Assembly: GCA_017695055.1 (NCBI GenBank)
Contig: JADILY010000159.1
Location: forward strand, 1-16,229
Length of the DNA stretch: 16,229 nucleotides
Direction of reading: 5' to 3'
Origin: Merdivivens faecigallinarum
Lineage (GTDB): Bacteria > Bacteroidota > Bacteroidia > Bacteroidales > UBA932
The notes below the pieces were generated by a model that worked only from the letters and a program-made list of their open reading frames with translations, searched no databases and was not told the DNA's origin. Below are positions 6,783 through 14,024 of this stretch, piece by piece (the stretch's first letter is position 1; every line of letters starts with the position of its first letter). The position numbers were made by a program, and so were the translations under genes.

Positions 6783-8242
6783 CCAGTAGCCTTTCTTGCC
6801 GAAACTATCCTCCATACGAACAGCGCGAGGGCCGCAACCGTTCCGGCAACGTAGCCTATGACAGGATTCAAATCCAGGCCTCCGCTCGGATAAGGTGCAA
6901 TCAGAAAATAACTCACACAGACAAAAGTCAGGAACGTCGCCGGCAACGAGAGTATCAGATGATTCTTTCCTGCCTTGACAAGATATGCCGCCCCCGCCCA
7001 TAAAGTCGTCATGGCAAGGACCTGGTTGCCTATGCCAACGTAATTCCATATTGTGGAGAACTCCACTTTGCACATGATATATGCTACTATAAAAACGGGG
7101 ATTGCCACAATCAGTCTGTTCAGCAGCGGCTTCTGCCTGTATTTGAGCCCGTCGGCCAATGTGAGGCGAAGACTTCTGAAAGCGGTGTCGCCGGAAGTTA
7201 TAGGACACACAATCACTCCGATGATGGCTATGACAGCACCTATTTTCCCGAGCCATGAACGGCAAATCAGATCCACGGCTATGGCCGGTGTAACGTTGGT
7301 AAGTACGCCATCAATCATTATCCCTTCGGTCGCGGCCGCATTCAGTCCTTCCGGTCCGCCGAAATATGCCATGGCCGCCGTTGCCCATATCATTGCGACT
7401 ATGCCTTCGCAGATCATGGCTCCGTAAAATACGGGGCGTCCGTAGCGCTCGTTCACAAGGCAGCGGGCGACCAGAGGGGACTGTGTGGAATGGAAACCGG
7501 AAATCGCCCCGCATGAAATCACGATGAAAAGCATTGGGACAAGCACATTGTTTTCCGGATCGGCATGGTAGTTTTTCAATGTCTCCAAGGTAAGTTCGGT
7601 CATGGTTATATCACCCGAGACCGCCTTGACAATCATCATTCCGCCTACTCCGACAGCCATGAACAGAAGCGCTGCTCCCATGTATGGATAAATGGTGCCT
7701 ATTATCTTGTCTATAGGGAGCAAAGTGGCAAGCAGGTAATAAACGAAAACTATGTACAACCATACTTCCTTAGGCCAGGATGTAAGCGTTGCGAGCAAGT
7801 CCGCCGGGCCGACGACAAAAGAGACTCCTACGGCAAGCAGCATGAGGCTCACGAAAAACAGGAGTATCTTCTTCACAGTTTTGCCGAGATATTGCCCGAC
7901 TATGTCGGGAAGGCTCATTCCATCGTGCCGCATCGACAGCATTCCGGAAAAATAATCGTGTGCGGCTCCCATGAAAATGCATCCTAATACTATCCACAGG
8001 TAAGCCGCCGGGCCGTATGCCGCACCGAGAATGGCTCCGAATATCGGGCCCAGGCCAGCAATGTTCAGAAACTGTATCACAAAGGCTTTCCAGGGACGGA
8101 TTTCCTTGTAGTCGACACCGTCCGCAAGTTTCTGCACAGGTGTCTGCCTCGAAGGGTCGGTCCCGAAATAACGTTCCACGAATTTTCCGTAAATGAAATA
8201 TGCCGCGACAAGAAGCGCGATAGATATGACGAAAGTAAGCAT
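6761..8242 (-). CDS. cstA: CstA-family carbon starvation transporter (short form)
   Basis: A polytopic inner-membrane protein of 493 residues with a dozen or more hydrophobic segments. Family members import peptides or pyruvate. Conserved CstA features are visible: RPWKAFVIQFLNIAGLGPIFGA (about 48-69), the GAAHDYFSGMLSMRHDG segment (about 92-108), GFHSTQSPLVAR (about 248-259) and CPITSGDTAFRSLR (about 345-358). It is shorter than the roughly 700-residue E. coli CstA and lacks its C-terminal part, as in many Bacteroidota. Transcribed alone: a terminator separates it from the exb operon and it has its own promoter. Its stop codon lies inside the end of the convergent TonB-like gene. The substrate cannot be told from sequence. 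Confidence 0.92.
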   Translation of the reverse strand: MLTFVISIALLVAAYFIYGKFVERYFGTDPSRQTPVQKLADGVDYKEIRPWKAFVIQFLNIAGLGPIFGAILGAAYGPAAYLWIVLGCIFMGAAHDYFSGMLSMRHDGMSLPDIVGQYLGKTVKKILLFFVSLMLLAVGVSFVVGPADLLATLTSWPKEVWLYIVFVYYLLATLLPIDKIIGTIYPYMGAALLFMAVGVGGMMIVKAVSGDITMTELTLETLKNYHADPENNVLVPMLFIVISCGAISGFHSTQSPLVARCLVNERYGRPVFYGAMICEGIVAMIWATAAMAYFGGPEGLNAAATEGIMIDGVLTNVTPAIAVDLICRSWLGKIGAVIAIIGVIVCPITSGDTAFRSLRLTLADGLKYRQKPLLNRLIVAIPVFIVAYIMCKVEFSTIWNYVGIGNQVLAMTTLWAGAAYLVKAGKNHLILSLPATFLTFVCVSYFLIAPYPSGGLDLNPVIGYVAGTVAALALFVWRIVSARKATGYCATKR

Positions 8243-8300
8243 GTACCTATTACATTAAAGCGTATGTGACATTAAATTTCCTGAACAATATATTCGGATG

Positions 8301-8332
8301 CAAAAATACGCAGAAGCCGGGAGCAATGCAAA
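8301..8332 (-). promoter_or_regulatory. cstA promoter, Bacteroidota type
   Basis: Read on the minus strand, TTTG (8332-8329), a 20-bp spacer, then TATTTTTG (8308-8301), an exact fit to the TTTG-N20-TAnnTTTG consensus. Predicted start is near 8294, giving a leader of about 50 nt before the cstA ATG at 8242. Confidence 0.7.
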
Positions 8333-8360
8333 CAAACCCGGGACATCTGTGCACTGCACT

Positions 8361-8380
8361 GCCCGCATCTGCATGCGGGC
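8361..8380. promoter_or_regulatory. Short perfect inverted repeat upstream of the cstA promoter
   Basis: GCCCGCAT, a 4-nt loop (CTGC), then ATGCGGGC. It lies about 29 bp upstream of the -33 box of the cstA promoter. It could be an operator or a chance hairpin; no T run follows on either strand, so it is not a terminator. Confidence 0.35.
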
Positions 8381-8413
8381 AAAGTCGAGTGCCTGCACCA
8401 GGGAGGGCGGGTG

Positions 8414-8460
8414 GTGCAAAAAAATGAAGAGGCGCAGAAAAATGAGGAGTGCAGAAAAAT
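8414..8460. repeat. Imperfect 17-18 bp tandem repeat, about 2.6 units
   Basis: Units start at 8414, 8432 and 8449 with the shared pattern GTGCAGAAAAATGAGGAG; the second and third share an identical GCAGAAAAAT. The third runs into the terminator stem at 8461. No function is evident. Confidence 0.6.
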
Positions 8461-8496
8461 AAAAACGGCCCGAAGTCAGAATCCCGGGCCGTTTTT
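8461..8496 (-). terminator. Strong intrinsic terminator of the exb operon
   Basis: AAAAACGGCCCG (8461-8472) and CGGGCCGTTTTT (8485-8496) form a perfect 12-bp stem with a 12-nt loop. Read on the minus strand, the stem ends in TTTTT and continues ATTTTTCTG, 23 bp after the second exbD stop. The A-tract and T-tract could make it work in both directions, but no plus-strand gene ends here. Confidence 0.9.
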
Positions 8497-8519
8497 ATAA
8501 TACGGATTAACAATTTAGA

Positions 8520-8984
8520 TTACTGTACCCTTCTTGCAGAGTAAAGGATTTTCAGTGCGTAGCAGCGGCGAAGCTCCTGCTTCACGTCTGTTACCGTACC
8601 CATGCGGGCATATTCATCCACCCTGAGGGCAGTAGTCATGAGTTGCCTGTCGCTTTCGCTCATTGATTCACGTGCGGATGCGATGAAGTCACCGATATCC
8701 GACACCGTTTTGTATGAGTCGTTGAGCTGTATACGAACGTCATTACCATACTGGGCCTGCATGCTGAGGATAGGAGTTCCTATGTAAATATAGGATGTAA
8801 GGTCCTTCCTTTCCAGCTTCACTGCTTCGCTTGCTTCCGGGAGACGTACCTGTACTTTGATTTCGGTAGTCCTCATGGACGTAGTGACCATGAAGAAAAA
8901 CAGTACCATGAATACGATGTCCGGGAGTGACGAAGTATTGACCCCTGGCATTTTGTTCTTGTCTTTTCTTCCAAATTTTGCCAT
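8520..8984 (-). CDS. exbD: ExbD/TolR-family biopolymer transport protein (second copy)
   Basis: A subunit of the ExbB-ExbD proton-driven motor in the inner membrane, with one N-terminal membrane segment and a periplasmic domain. In the 154 residues, the membrane segment (about 20-36) carries the essential proton-carrying aspartate, D22 in SLPDIVFMVLFFFM. The periplasmic part (about 45-154) is ExbD/TolR-like. It is the last gene of the exbB-x-exbD-exbD run, 14 nt after the first exbD, and is followed by a terminator. It has an unusually good ribosome-binding site for this genome. The two ExbDs differ strongly in sequence and could form mixed dimers in the ExbB channel (inference). Confidence 0.9.
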   Translation of the reverse strand: MAKFGRKDKNKMPGVNTSSLPDIVFMVLFFFMVTTSMRTTEIKVQVRLPEASEAVKLERKDLTSYIYIGTPILSMQAQYGNDVRIQLNDSYKTVSDIGDFIASARESMSESDRQLMTTALRVDEYARMGTVTDVKQELRRCYALKILYSARRVQ

Positions 8985-8990
8985 GCTGTT

Positions 8991-8997
8991 ACCTCCT
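8991..8997 (-). promoter_or_regulatory. Strong Shine-Dalgarno sequence for the second exbD
   Basis: AGGAGGT on the minus strand, 6 nt before the ATG at 8984 and just after tandem stops TAATAG of the first exbD. Most other genes here have no such site, so it stands out. It supports the chosen start. Confidence 0.7.
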
Positions 8998-8998
8998 A

Positions 8999-9574
8999 TT
9001 ATCTTCCACCTGTTACATCCTTAGGCTCGGCCTCGGAAATCTGCTGAGGAATGGCGTCACGGACGATTCTCTGTCTTTCTTCGTCCAGACGTGCATAAGG
9101 CATTCCCCAATTCTTGATTGAGAAATCGTCGCGGATTTCGTTTATGGCCTTGACTATCTCGTTCTGTACCTCGATATAGGCTTTATATGTGGTACTGCGG
9201 TCGTTCTGTAAGGAAATCACACCGCTTGAAACGGGGTAGTCACCGTACCCTTCGATGTAAGTCATCTTCTTTTCAGGAAGCTTAGGGTCGTCGGTAGGAT
9301 TAAGTAAAAATTCTTTGACTTTATCTTTCAGCATGGAGACATCCATCGCCTGGCCACCTGCGAACAACCTGTCAAGAGAGTTGATACGCACGATAATGAT
9401 GTTACGCTCGTTAATCTGCTGGTTCTCAACTTCGCCGGTTACAGGCGGAGGGAGCTGACGGCGCAAACCATAGTTCTGGTCCATCGTGGTTGTCATAAGG
9501 AAGTACGTCAAAAGCAGGAAGGCGATATCCGCCATCGAGCTTGAGTTGATTTCCATTGGTCCTCTTGTTGCCAT
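8999..9574 (-). CDS. exbD: ExbD/TolR-family biopolymer transport protein (first copy)
   Basis: A 191-residue motor subunit. The membrane segment (about 13-30) carries D16 in SMADIAFLLL, the residue expected to carry protons. The periplasmic part is longer than in classical ExbD (about 140 residues): it has the usual strand after the LPPP stretch (NIIIVRINSLDRLFAGG), and a C-terminal tail (ARLDEERQRIVRDAIPQQISEAEP) that is charged and probably helical. It lies 17 nt after the small membrane protein gene and 14 nt before the second exbD. Extended ExbDs like this are common in Bacteroidota. No Shine-Dalgarno site is seen; the leader is A/T-rich. Confidence 0.9.
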   Translation of the reverse strand: MATRGPMEINSSSMADIAFLLLTYFLMTTTMDQNYGLRRQLPPPVTGEVENQQINERNIIIVRINSLDRLFAGGQAMDVSMLKDKVKEFLLNPTDDPKLPEKKMTYIEGYGDYPVSSGVISLQNDRSTTYKAYIEVQNEIVKAINEIRDDFSIKNWGMPYARLDEERQRIVRDAIPQQISEAEPKDVTGGR

Positions 9575-9591
9575 ACTAAAAAATATTGTGT

Positions 9592-10017
9592 CTATCGACG
9601 AACTACGTTTATGATATATCCGGCAATTATCGACAGGATTGCGCCTCCGAGCAATATATAAGTCAGGTTGAGGAGGGTATCCGTCATTTTAAGAGTAGCT
9701 TGGGTTGGCTCCATGCCGACAATCTCGACAGGTGTCCCAGGTGCAAGCAGGTATGCGATGCCAATCACGACAATGACTCCTACGAGGGTGAAAATTGATT
9801 TTTTCAGACCTTTAGGATTGTCGAGAATGCCGATAATCGAGCTGATAATCGCACCTACGAGACCTACGCCAACCAATACATACGCCCAATAGAGCAGAGG
9901 GTCGACCAGGCTTTCGTTCTGTCCCATCTTCACATTTCCGAAGAGGACAAGGCAGCTCAGGACTATACCTACTACGAGCAAGACGTATGAAATGATTTTT
10001 ATTATTTTAGCGTACAT
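9592..10017 (-). CDS. Uncharacterised four-helix membrane protein of the exb operon
   Basis: A 141-residue protein with four predicted membrane helices at about 7-27, 41-63, 73-92 and 117-137, and a short loop containing GTPVEIVGMEPTQATLKMTD between helices 3 and 4. No catalytic motif or known domain is recognised. It lies between exbB (14 nt away) and exbD (17 nt away), so it is co-transcribed with the motor genes; proteins of this size in this position recur in Bacteroidota as I recall. It may be an accessory or assembly subunit of the motor, but nothing in the sequence proves that. Confidence 0.85.
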   Translation of the reverse strand: MYAKIIKIISYVLLVVGIVLSCLVLFGNVKMGQNESLVDPLLYWAYVLVGVGLVGAIISSIIGILDNPKGLKKSIFTLVGVIVVIGIAYLLAPGTPVEIVGMEPTQATLKMTDTLLNLTYILLGGAILSIIAGYIINVVRR

Positions 10018-10031
10018 AGTGTCGTGCTGTA

Positions 10032-10853
10032 TTATTTCTGGTTCTTAACCAAGATATCGATAAGTGAAATTGATGCGTCTTCCATTTCAATTGAAAGGGA
10101 GTCGATCCTTGAAAGGATGTAGTTGTAGAAGAGCTGAAGGATAACGGCTACGATCAAACCGCCGACGGTGGTGATCAAAGCGACTTTCATACCTCCTGCG
10201 ACAACGTTAGGGGAAATATCACCGGCTGCCTGGATAGCATCGAATGCCTGAATCATACCAACGACTGTTCCCAAGAATCCCAAAGAAGGGGCGATGGTGA
10301 TGAAGAGCTGAATCCAGGAAAGGCCTTTTTCCATGAGGCTCATCTGTACGGAACCGTAGGAAACGACTGTCTTTTCTACAACTTCCAGACCCTGTTCTGC
10401 ACGGAGGAGACCCTGGTAGAAGATGCTTGCGACAGGTCCGCGGGTATTGCGGCATACATCTTTGGCTGCTTCAACACCGCCGTTCTTGAGAGCTTCTTCC
10501 ACTTTGTTGAGAAGTTTCTTGGTATTGGTCTTTGAAAGTCCAAGATAAAGAATCCTCTCGATGCAGAGTGCAAGACCCAGAACGAAGCAGGCGAGGATTG
10601 TTGCCATAAATCCTGCACCACCTTCGATGAACCTTGTCTTGAGCTGCTGGTGGATTGGCATCTCAGGCTGAGCAGCCGTCATCTCTGCCAATGTTGCAGG
10701 CTCGGATGATACTGGAGTAGCTTCGGTAGCTGCCGCTTCGACAGTAGTATCGGTAGCTGCCGCTGCAGCTCCGTCGTTCTCCTGAGCTGCTGCGAATTGT
10801 GCAGACACGATCATAAGACCGCTAACTGCCAAAAACATGAAAAACTTTTTCAT
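10032..10853 (-). CDS. exbB: ExbB/TolQ/MotA-family proton channel subunit with signal peptide
   Basis: Forms the inner-membrane channel that, with ExbD, turns proton flow into work on the envelope. The 273 residues begin with a signal peptide (about 1-23, ending AAA before QEND). A low-complexity Ala/Thr/Glu segment follows (about 25-60), then three membrane helices (about 83-105, 178-205, 220-247). The family signature LGFLGTVVGM is at 191-200, and conserved threonines in the last two helices line the proton path. The signal peptide and periplasmic extension are typical of Bacteroidota members. First gene of the exb operon, 100 bp after ansA. A weak promoter-like pair (TTTG at 10950-10947, TATATTG at 10928-10922, minus strand) lies in that gap. 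Confidence 0.93.
   Translation of the reverse strand: MKKFFMFLAVSGLMIVSAQFAAAQENDGAAAAATDTTVEAAATEATPVSSEPATLAEMTAAQPEMPIHQQLKTRFIEGGAGFMATILACFVLGLALCIERILYLGLSKTNTKKLLNKVEEALKNGGVEAAKDVCRNTRGPVASIFYQGLLRAEQGLEVVEKTVVSYGSVQMSLMEKGLSWIQLFITIAPSLGFLGTVVGMIQAFDAIQAAGDISPNVVAGGMKVALITTVGGLIVAVILQLFYNYILSRIDSLSIEMEDASISLIDILVKNQK
10723..10764 (-). repeat. In-frame 27-bp period repeat in the ExbB linker
   Basis: An identical 15-mer (TCGGTAGCTGCCGCT on the plus strand) occurs at 10723-10737 and 10750-10764. The 27-bp period is nine codons, giving two similar Ala/Thr/Glu peptides in the periplasmic linker. Gain or loss of a unit would keep the frame. Confidence 0.7.
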
Positions 10854-10953
10854 AACTGTTTTTGAATGTTTAAATGTTAAATTAATGTATTAAATAGTTA
10901 TAGTAATTCAAAAATTCCGTGCAATATAGCAATTAATATTGAGATGCAAACAA

Positions 10954-11988
10954 TTATTTTGAAATTTCTCCTCTGAGGTTTTTCTCAAATTCACATTTAA
11001 CCCTTTTGTTGTCAGGATATTGACCCATTAGAAAAAATAATTTGGCAAGGGCGCTTTCGGTCGTGCTGTCGTACCCGTTGAGCACTCCTGCGCTCTTCAG
11101 TCCTATTCCTGTGGCGTATACCCCCATGTTTACCGAGCCGGTCATGCACTGGGTGACATTGACTATTACGAGACCTCTTCCGGAGGCCTTCCTTATGCTG
11201 TCGATGAACCACTCCGAGGACGGTGCGTTGCCGGAACCGAAAGTTTCCAGTACGACTCCGCGGAGTCCGGGCATTCCGAGTATGCTTTCCATTGTTCCGG
11301 GAGCGATGCCAGGGTAGATTTTCAATATGACCGCTCCAGGGTCGAGGTCTTTATGGACTTTAAGCCTTTTTCCCCATTCCTGCGGCCTGTAAATGAACGG
11401 GTCGTGGTATTTTATGTTGATTCCGGCCTCGGCAAGGGTGGGGTAATTCGGGGAGATGAACGCCTTGAACTCTTCCGCACTGTATTTTGTCGTCCTGTTT
11501 CCCCTCATGAGGGCGGAGTCGAAGAATATGCATACTTCGGGAACCTTCGCATTGCCGTTGCCGTCCTTTGCGCAGGCTATTTCTATGGCTGAAATCAGGT
11601 TTTCCTTCCCGTCGGTCCTCGGCATTCCTATCGGGAGCTGGCTTCCTGTGAAAATCACCGGTTTTTCCAGGTCTTCCAGCATGAAACTGAGAGCTGAGGC
11701 CGAATACGACATCGTGTCCGTCCCGTGGAGTATTACGAAACCGTCGTATTCCGCGTATTTTTCTTCAATGATTCCGGCAAGCCGCTTCCAGAAGTCCACG
11801 TCTACGTCGGATGAGTCTATGATGGGGTCGAAAGTGAAGGTGTCTATCCTGCACCCGAATTTTCGCAGTTCCGGCACCTCCTCTACAATCTGTTCGAAAT
11901 TGAAGGGCCTGAGGGCAAGGTCGTCCGGATCTTGCTTCATGCCTATGGTGCCTCCCGTGTAAATGACCAGTATTGACGTGTCTTTCAT
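10954..11988 (-). CDS. ansA: Type I L-asparaginase
   Basis: Hydrolyses L-asparagine to aspartate and ammonia. The 344 residues have no signal peptide, as expected of the cytoplasmic type I enzyme. The first catalytic threonine is T14 in YTGGTIGM (10-17). The second is T90 with D91 in HGTDTM (88-93). The substrate-contact segment DSSD is at 58-61, and the catalytic lysine is K168 in MRGNRTTK (161-168). The ATG overlaps the tatD stop by 4 nt (ATGA), a sign of translational coupling. A clear Shine-Dalgarno site precedes it. No terminator is seen in the 100-bp gap to exbB. Confidence 0.95.
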   Translation of the reverse strand: MKDTSILVIYTGGTIGMKQDPDDLALRPFNFEQIVEEVPELRKFGCRIDTFTFDPIIDSSDVDVDFWKRLAGIIEEKYAEYDGFVILHGTDTMSYSASALSFMLEDLEKPVIFTGSQLPIGMPRTDGKENLISAIEIACAKDGNGNAKVPEVCIFFDSALMRGNRTTKYSAEEFKAFISPNYPTLAEAGINIKYHDPFIYRPQEWGKRLKVHKDLDPGAVILKIYPGIAPGTMESILGMPGLRGVVLETFGSGNAPSSEWFIDSIRKASGRGLVIVNVTQCMTGSVNMGVYATGIGLKSAGVLNGYDSTTESALAKLFFLMGQYPDNKRVKCEFEKNLRGEISK

Positions 11989-12791
11989 GATTTTCCTCCT
12001 TTGTGGTTTTCCGTGTGCAGGCCGAAAAGCGTTTCTGCATTCCGCGATGTCCTTTCGCCGACGGTCTCAGCCGGAATGCCTTTGATTCCGGCGATTCTCC
12101 CTGCTATGATCGGGATGTAGGAACTTTCGTTCCTTTCACCTCTGTGTGGTACGGGTGTAAGGTACGGGGAGTCGGTTTCAAGCAGTATCCTCGAAATGTC
12201 GATTCCGGCAACTGTGTCGGGCAGCCTGGAATTTTTGTAGGTCAGGGTGCCGCCTATTCCGACCATGAAATCGCCGTATCTGTCGAATCTCCTGAATGTT
12301 TCGATGCTTCCTCCGAAGGCGTGGAATACCCCGCGCAGCCCTCTTCCCTTATGGGCTTCGAGTATGTCGAAAATTTCGGCCGTAGCTTCCCTCGAATGTA
12401 TTATTACTGGCAGTCCGTAACGTTCCGCCCACGAAAGCTGCGTGTCGAAGACCGTCCTCTGGCCGTCCAGATATTCTTTGCTCCAGTAGAGATCCATTCC
12501 GATTTCCCCGACGGCTACCCAGTCCCTTTTGTCTTCAAGGCATTTTCCTACGGCCTCAAGCTCTTCTTCCCAGCCTTCCTTGACCGAGGTGGGGTGGAGC
12601 CCCGCGGCGCAGAAAATGTTTTCTGGAAACTTTGCGGCGCAGGCGAGCATGGCTTCTCTTGAAGAACTGTCTATGTCGGGGAAGACCATTTTAACGACTC
12701 CGGCTGCAACCGCCCTCGCGACGGTTTCTTCGAAATCCGCTGCAAAAGCCTCATCATAGAGATGGGTGTGTGTGTCGATGAATCGGGACAT
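11985..12791 (-). CDS. tatD: TatD-family metal-dependent hydrolase (DNase)
   Basis: A TIM-barrel nuclease of the TatD/YcfH type with 268 residues, the family's usual length. Metal-binding residues expected for the family are visible: H8 and H10 in DTHTH, E96 in AVGEIGMD, H132 in PVIIHSREA, H157 in GVFHAFGG and D207 in LLETDSPYLTP. Members act as DNases and deaminase-fold hydrolases in DNA repair and turnover; the exact substrate here is unknown. It begins 28 nt after dprA and overlaps ansA by 4 nt, so dprA, tatD and ansA are probably one transcript. Next to dprA, a DNA-processing role is plausible. Confidence 0.94.
   Translation of the reverse strand: MSRFIDTHTHLYDEAFAADFEETVARAVAAGVVKMVFPDIDSSSREAMLACAAKFPENIFCAAGLHPTSVKEGWEEELEAVGKCLEDKRDWVAVGEIGMDLYWSKEYLDGQRTVFDTQLSWAERYGLPVIIHSREATAEIFDILEAHKGRGLRGVFHAFGGSIETFRRFDRYGDFMVGIGGTLTYKNSRLPDTVAGIDISRILLETDSPYLTPVPHRGERNESSYIPIIAGRIAGIKGIPAETVGERTSRNAETLFGLHTENHKGGKS
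11994..12001 (-). promoter_or_regulatory. Shine-Dalgarno sequence for ansA, inside the end of tatD
   Basis: AAGGAGGA on the minus strand, about 5-6 nt before the ansA ATG at 11988. It fixes the ansA start and fits coupled translation with tatD. Confidence 0.7.
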
Positions 12792-12819
12792 CCTGCAATT
12801 GATTGGCGCGCAAAAATAA

Positions 12820-13911
12820 TCATTTTATTTTTATACTCCAATTGAAACCGTCTTCCTTGCAGATTTTCCCGTCGATTTCCAGTTCTGTGAGGGCGGCGGT
12901 CAGATTTTCTATGGCCATGCCCGTTTCCGAGAGCAGGGATTCGGTGCTTTTTCCGCCTCTGTCAGACAATATCCGGAGTATTTTGCCCCTGTCTCCGTCT
13001 TCTCCGTAGCAGATGCAGTCTCCGGGCCTGTGGCTTCCGCCTGCCCCGGTATGGCTGGCCGTCATGTCTTTCCCGTCCCGGAAATACAGGGAAAATCTGT
13101 CCGTGTCGCAGATGCAGCCGGCCATTTCGGCCGCGATGAGATAGTTGCAGCCTTCGCTCTTGCAGTCGTCGAGCCTTCCGGGGATTGCGTAAACGTCCCT
13201 TCCGTATGAAAATGCCTGTGTGGCAGTGACCATGCTACCACCTTTTTTAGGGGACTGGATGACCACGGTGCATTCGGACAGTCCGGCGATAATCCGGTTA
13301 CGCTTCAGAAAATTGACCGGAAGCGGGGCTTCGCCCAAAGGGAAATCGCTTATCAGGCAGCCTTCGTGTTCCATTATCTTTTCCGCAAGCCATTCGTGGC
13401 TTTTGGGATAAATCCTGTCCGCTCCCGTCCCCATGACCGCCACGGTAATCCCTTGTCTCAGTAAGGTCCTTTTGTGTGCCTGTACGTCTATCCCGTATGC
13501 AAGGCCGCTTATGATGACCGGAGGATTTCCGGTGCTGTGGACCGAATCTATGATTCTGTCGCACATCCTCAGCCCGTATTCGTCCGGATGCCTTGTGCCG
13601 ACTACGGAAAGGGCCCTTTTCCCTTTCGGCCAGGTACCCCTTATATATAATAATAAAGGTGCGTCGGGGCATTCTTTCAGTGCCGCTGGGTATTCCGGGT
13701 CGGCAATCGTCACTACCGATATTCCCAGCCCGATGCATCTTGATATCTCGTCTTCCGCCCATGATATCGTGCCTTTCCGGGTCGCATCGTCGGGAAGCAG
13801 GCTTTCAGGGGAGGCCCCGTCTTCAATCAAGGCCTTTATTCCGGACGGTTTGAAGCCGAAAATACGGTTGAGCGCACAGAACAATGTTTTGTCTTTCGTG
13901 TATGCAGGCAT
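12820..13911 (-). CDS. dprA: DNA-processing protein DprA (Smf)
   Basis: Binds incoming single-stranded DNA and loads RecA in natural transformation. The 363 residues are normal for the family. An N-terminal helical region comes first (about 1-60). The Rossmann-like core (about 65-275) has SVVGTRHPDEYG (102-113), ISGLAYGIDVQAH (134-146), VAVMGTGADRIYP (157-169), and a long DFPLGEAPLPVNFLKRNRIIAG stretch (189-210). A Gly-rich linker (about 280-308) leads to a C-terminal winged-helix domain (about 309-363). I start at the ATG at 13911; the frame stays open 315 bp further upstream, but that stretch crosses the queA terminator and queA itself and does not look like protein. A possible promoter lies just upstream. 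Confidence 0.94.
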   Translation of the reverse strand: MPAYTKDKTLFCALNRIFGFKPSGIKALIEDGASPESLLPDDATRKGTISWAEDEISRCIGLGISVVTIADPEYPAALKECPDAPLLLYIRGTWPKGKRALSVVGTRHPDEYGLRMCDRIIDSVHSTGNPPVIISGLAYGIDVQAHKRTLLRQGITVAVMGTGADRIYPKSHEWLAEKIMEHEGCLISDFPLGEAPLPVNFLKRNRIIAGLSECTVVIQSPKKGGSMVTATQAFSYGRDVYAIPGRLDDCKSEGCNYLIAAEMAGCICDTDRFSLYFRDGKDMTASHTGAGGSHRPGDCICYGEDGDRGKILRILSDRGGKSTESLLSETGMAIENLTAALTELEIDGKICKEDGFNWSIKIK

Positions 13912-13923
13912 GTCTTTTTTCCG

Positions 13924-13931
13924 CAAAAATA
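13924..13931 (-). promoter_or_regulatory. Possible -7 element for dprA-tatD-ansA
   Basis: TATTTTTG on the minus strand fits TAnnTTTG, 12 bp before the dprA ATG. The nearest TTTG upstream is 24 bp away, too far for a standard -33 box, and the leader would be only about 6 nt. A promoter is needed here because a terminator cuts off queA. Confidence 0.35.
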
Positions 13932-13953
13932 CATTGCCGAATCCGCCACGGAT

Positions 13954-13986
13954 AACAAAAATCCCCGTTTGTGGCGAACGGGGATT
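13954..13986 (-). terminator. Intrinsic terminator after queA
   Basis: AATCCCCGTT (13960-13969) and AACGGGGATT (13977-13986) form a perfect 10-bp stem with a 7-nt loop. On the minus strand it lies 38 bp past the queA stop and is followed by TTTG TTATC, with T residues from the stem end giving a five-T run. It ends the gltX-truB-queA transcript before dprA. Confidence 0.85.
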
Positions 13987-14024
13987 GAAAATATGTTTTT
14001 TTGATGTTTTCCGTTGTTCCGGCC

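Noticed and set aside
8250..8513. 87-codon minus-strand frame upstream of cstA
   Set aside because: Spans the exb terminator, the tandem repeat and the cstA promoter; composition is that of non-coding DNA.
12003..12662. 219-codon plus-strand frame
   Set aside because: Antisense to tatD with all TatD metal ligands on the other strand; shadow frame.
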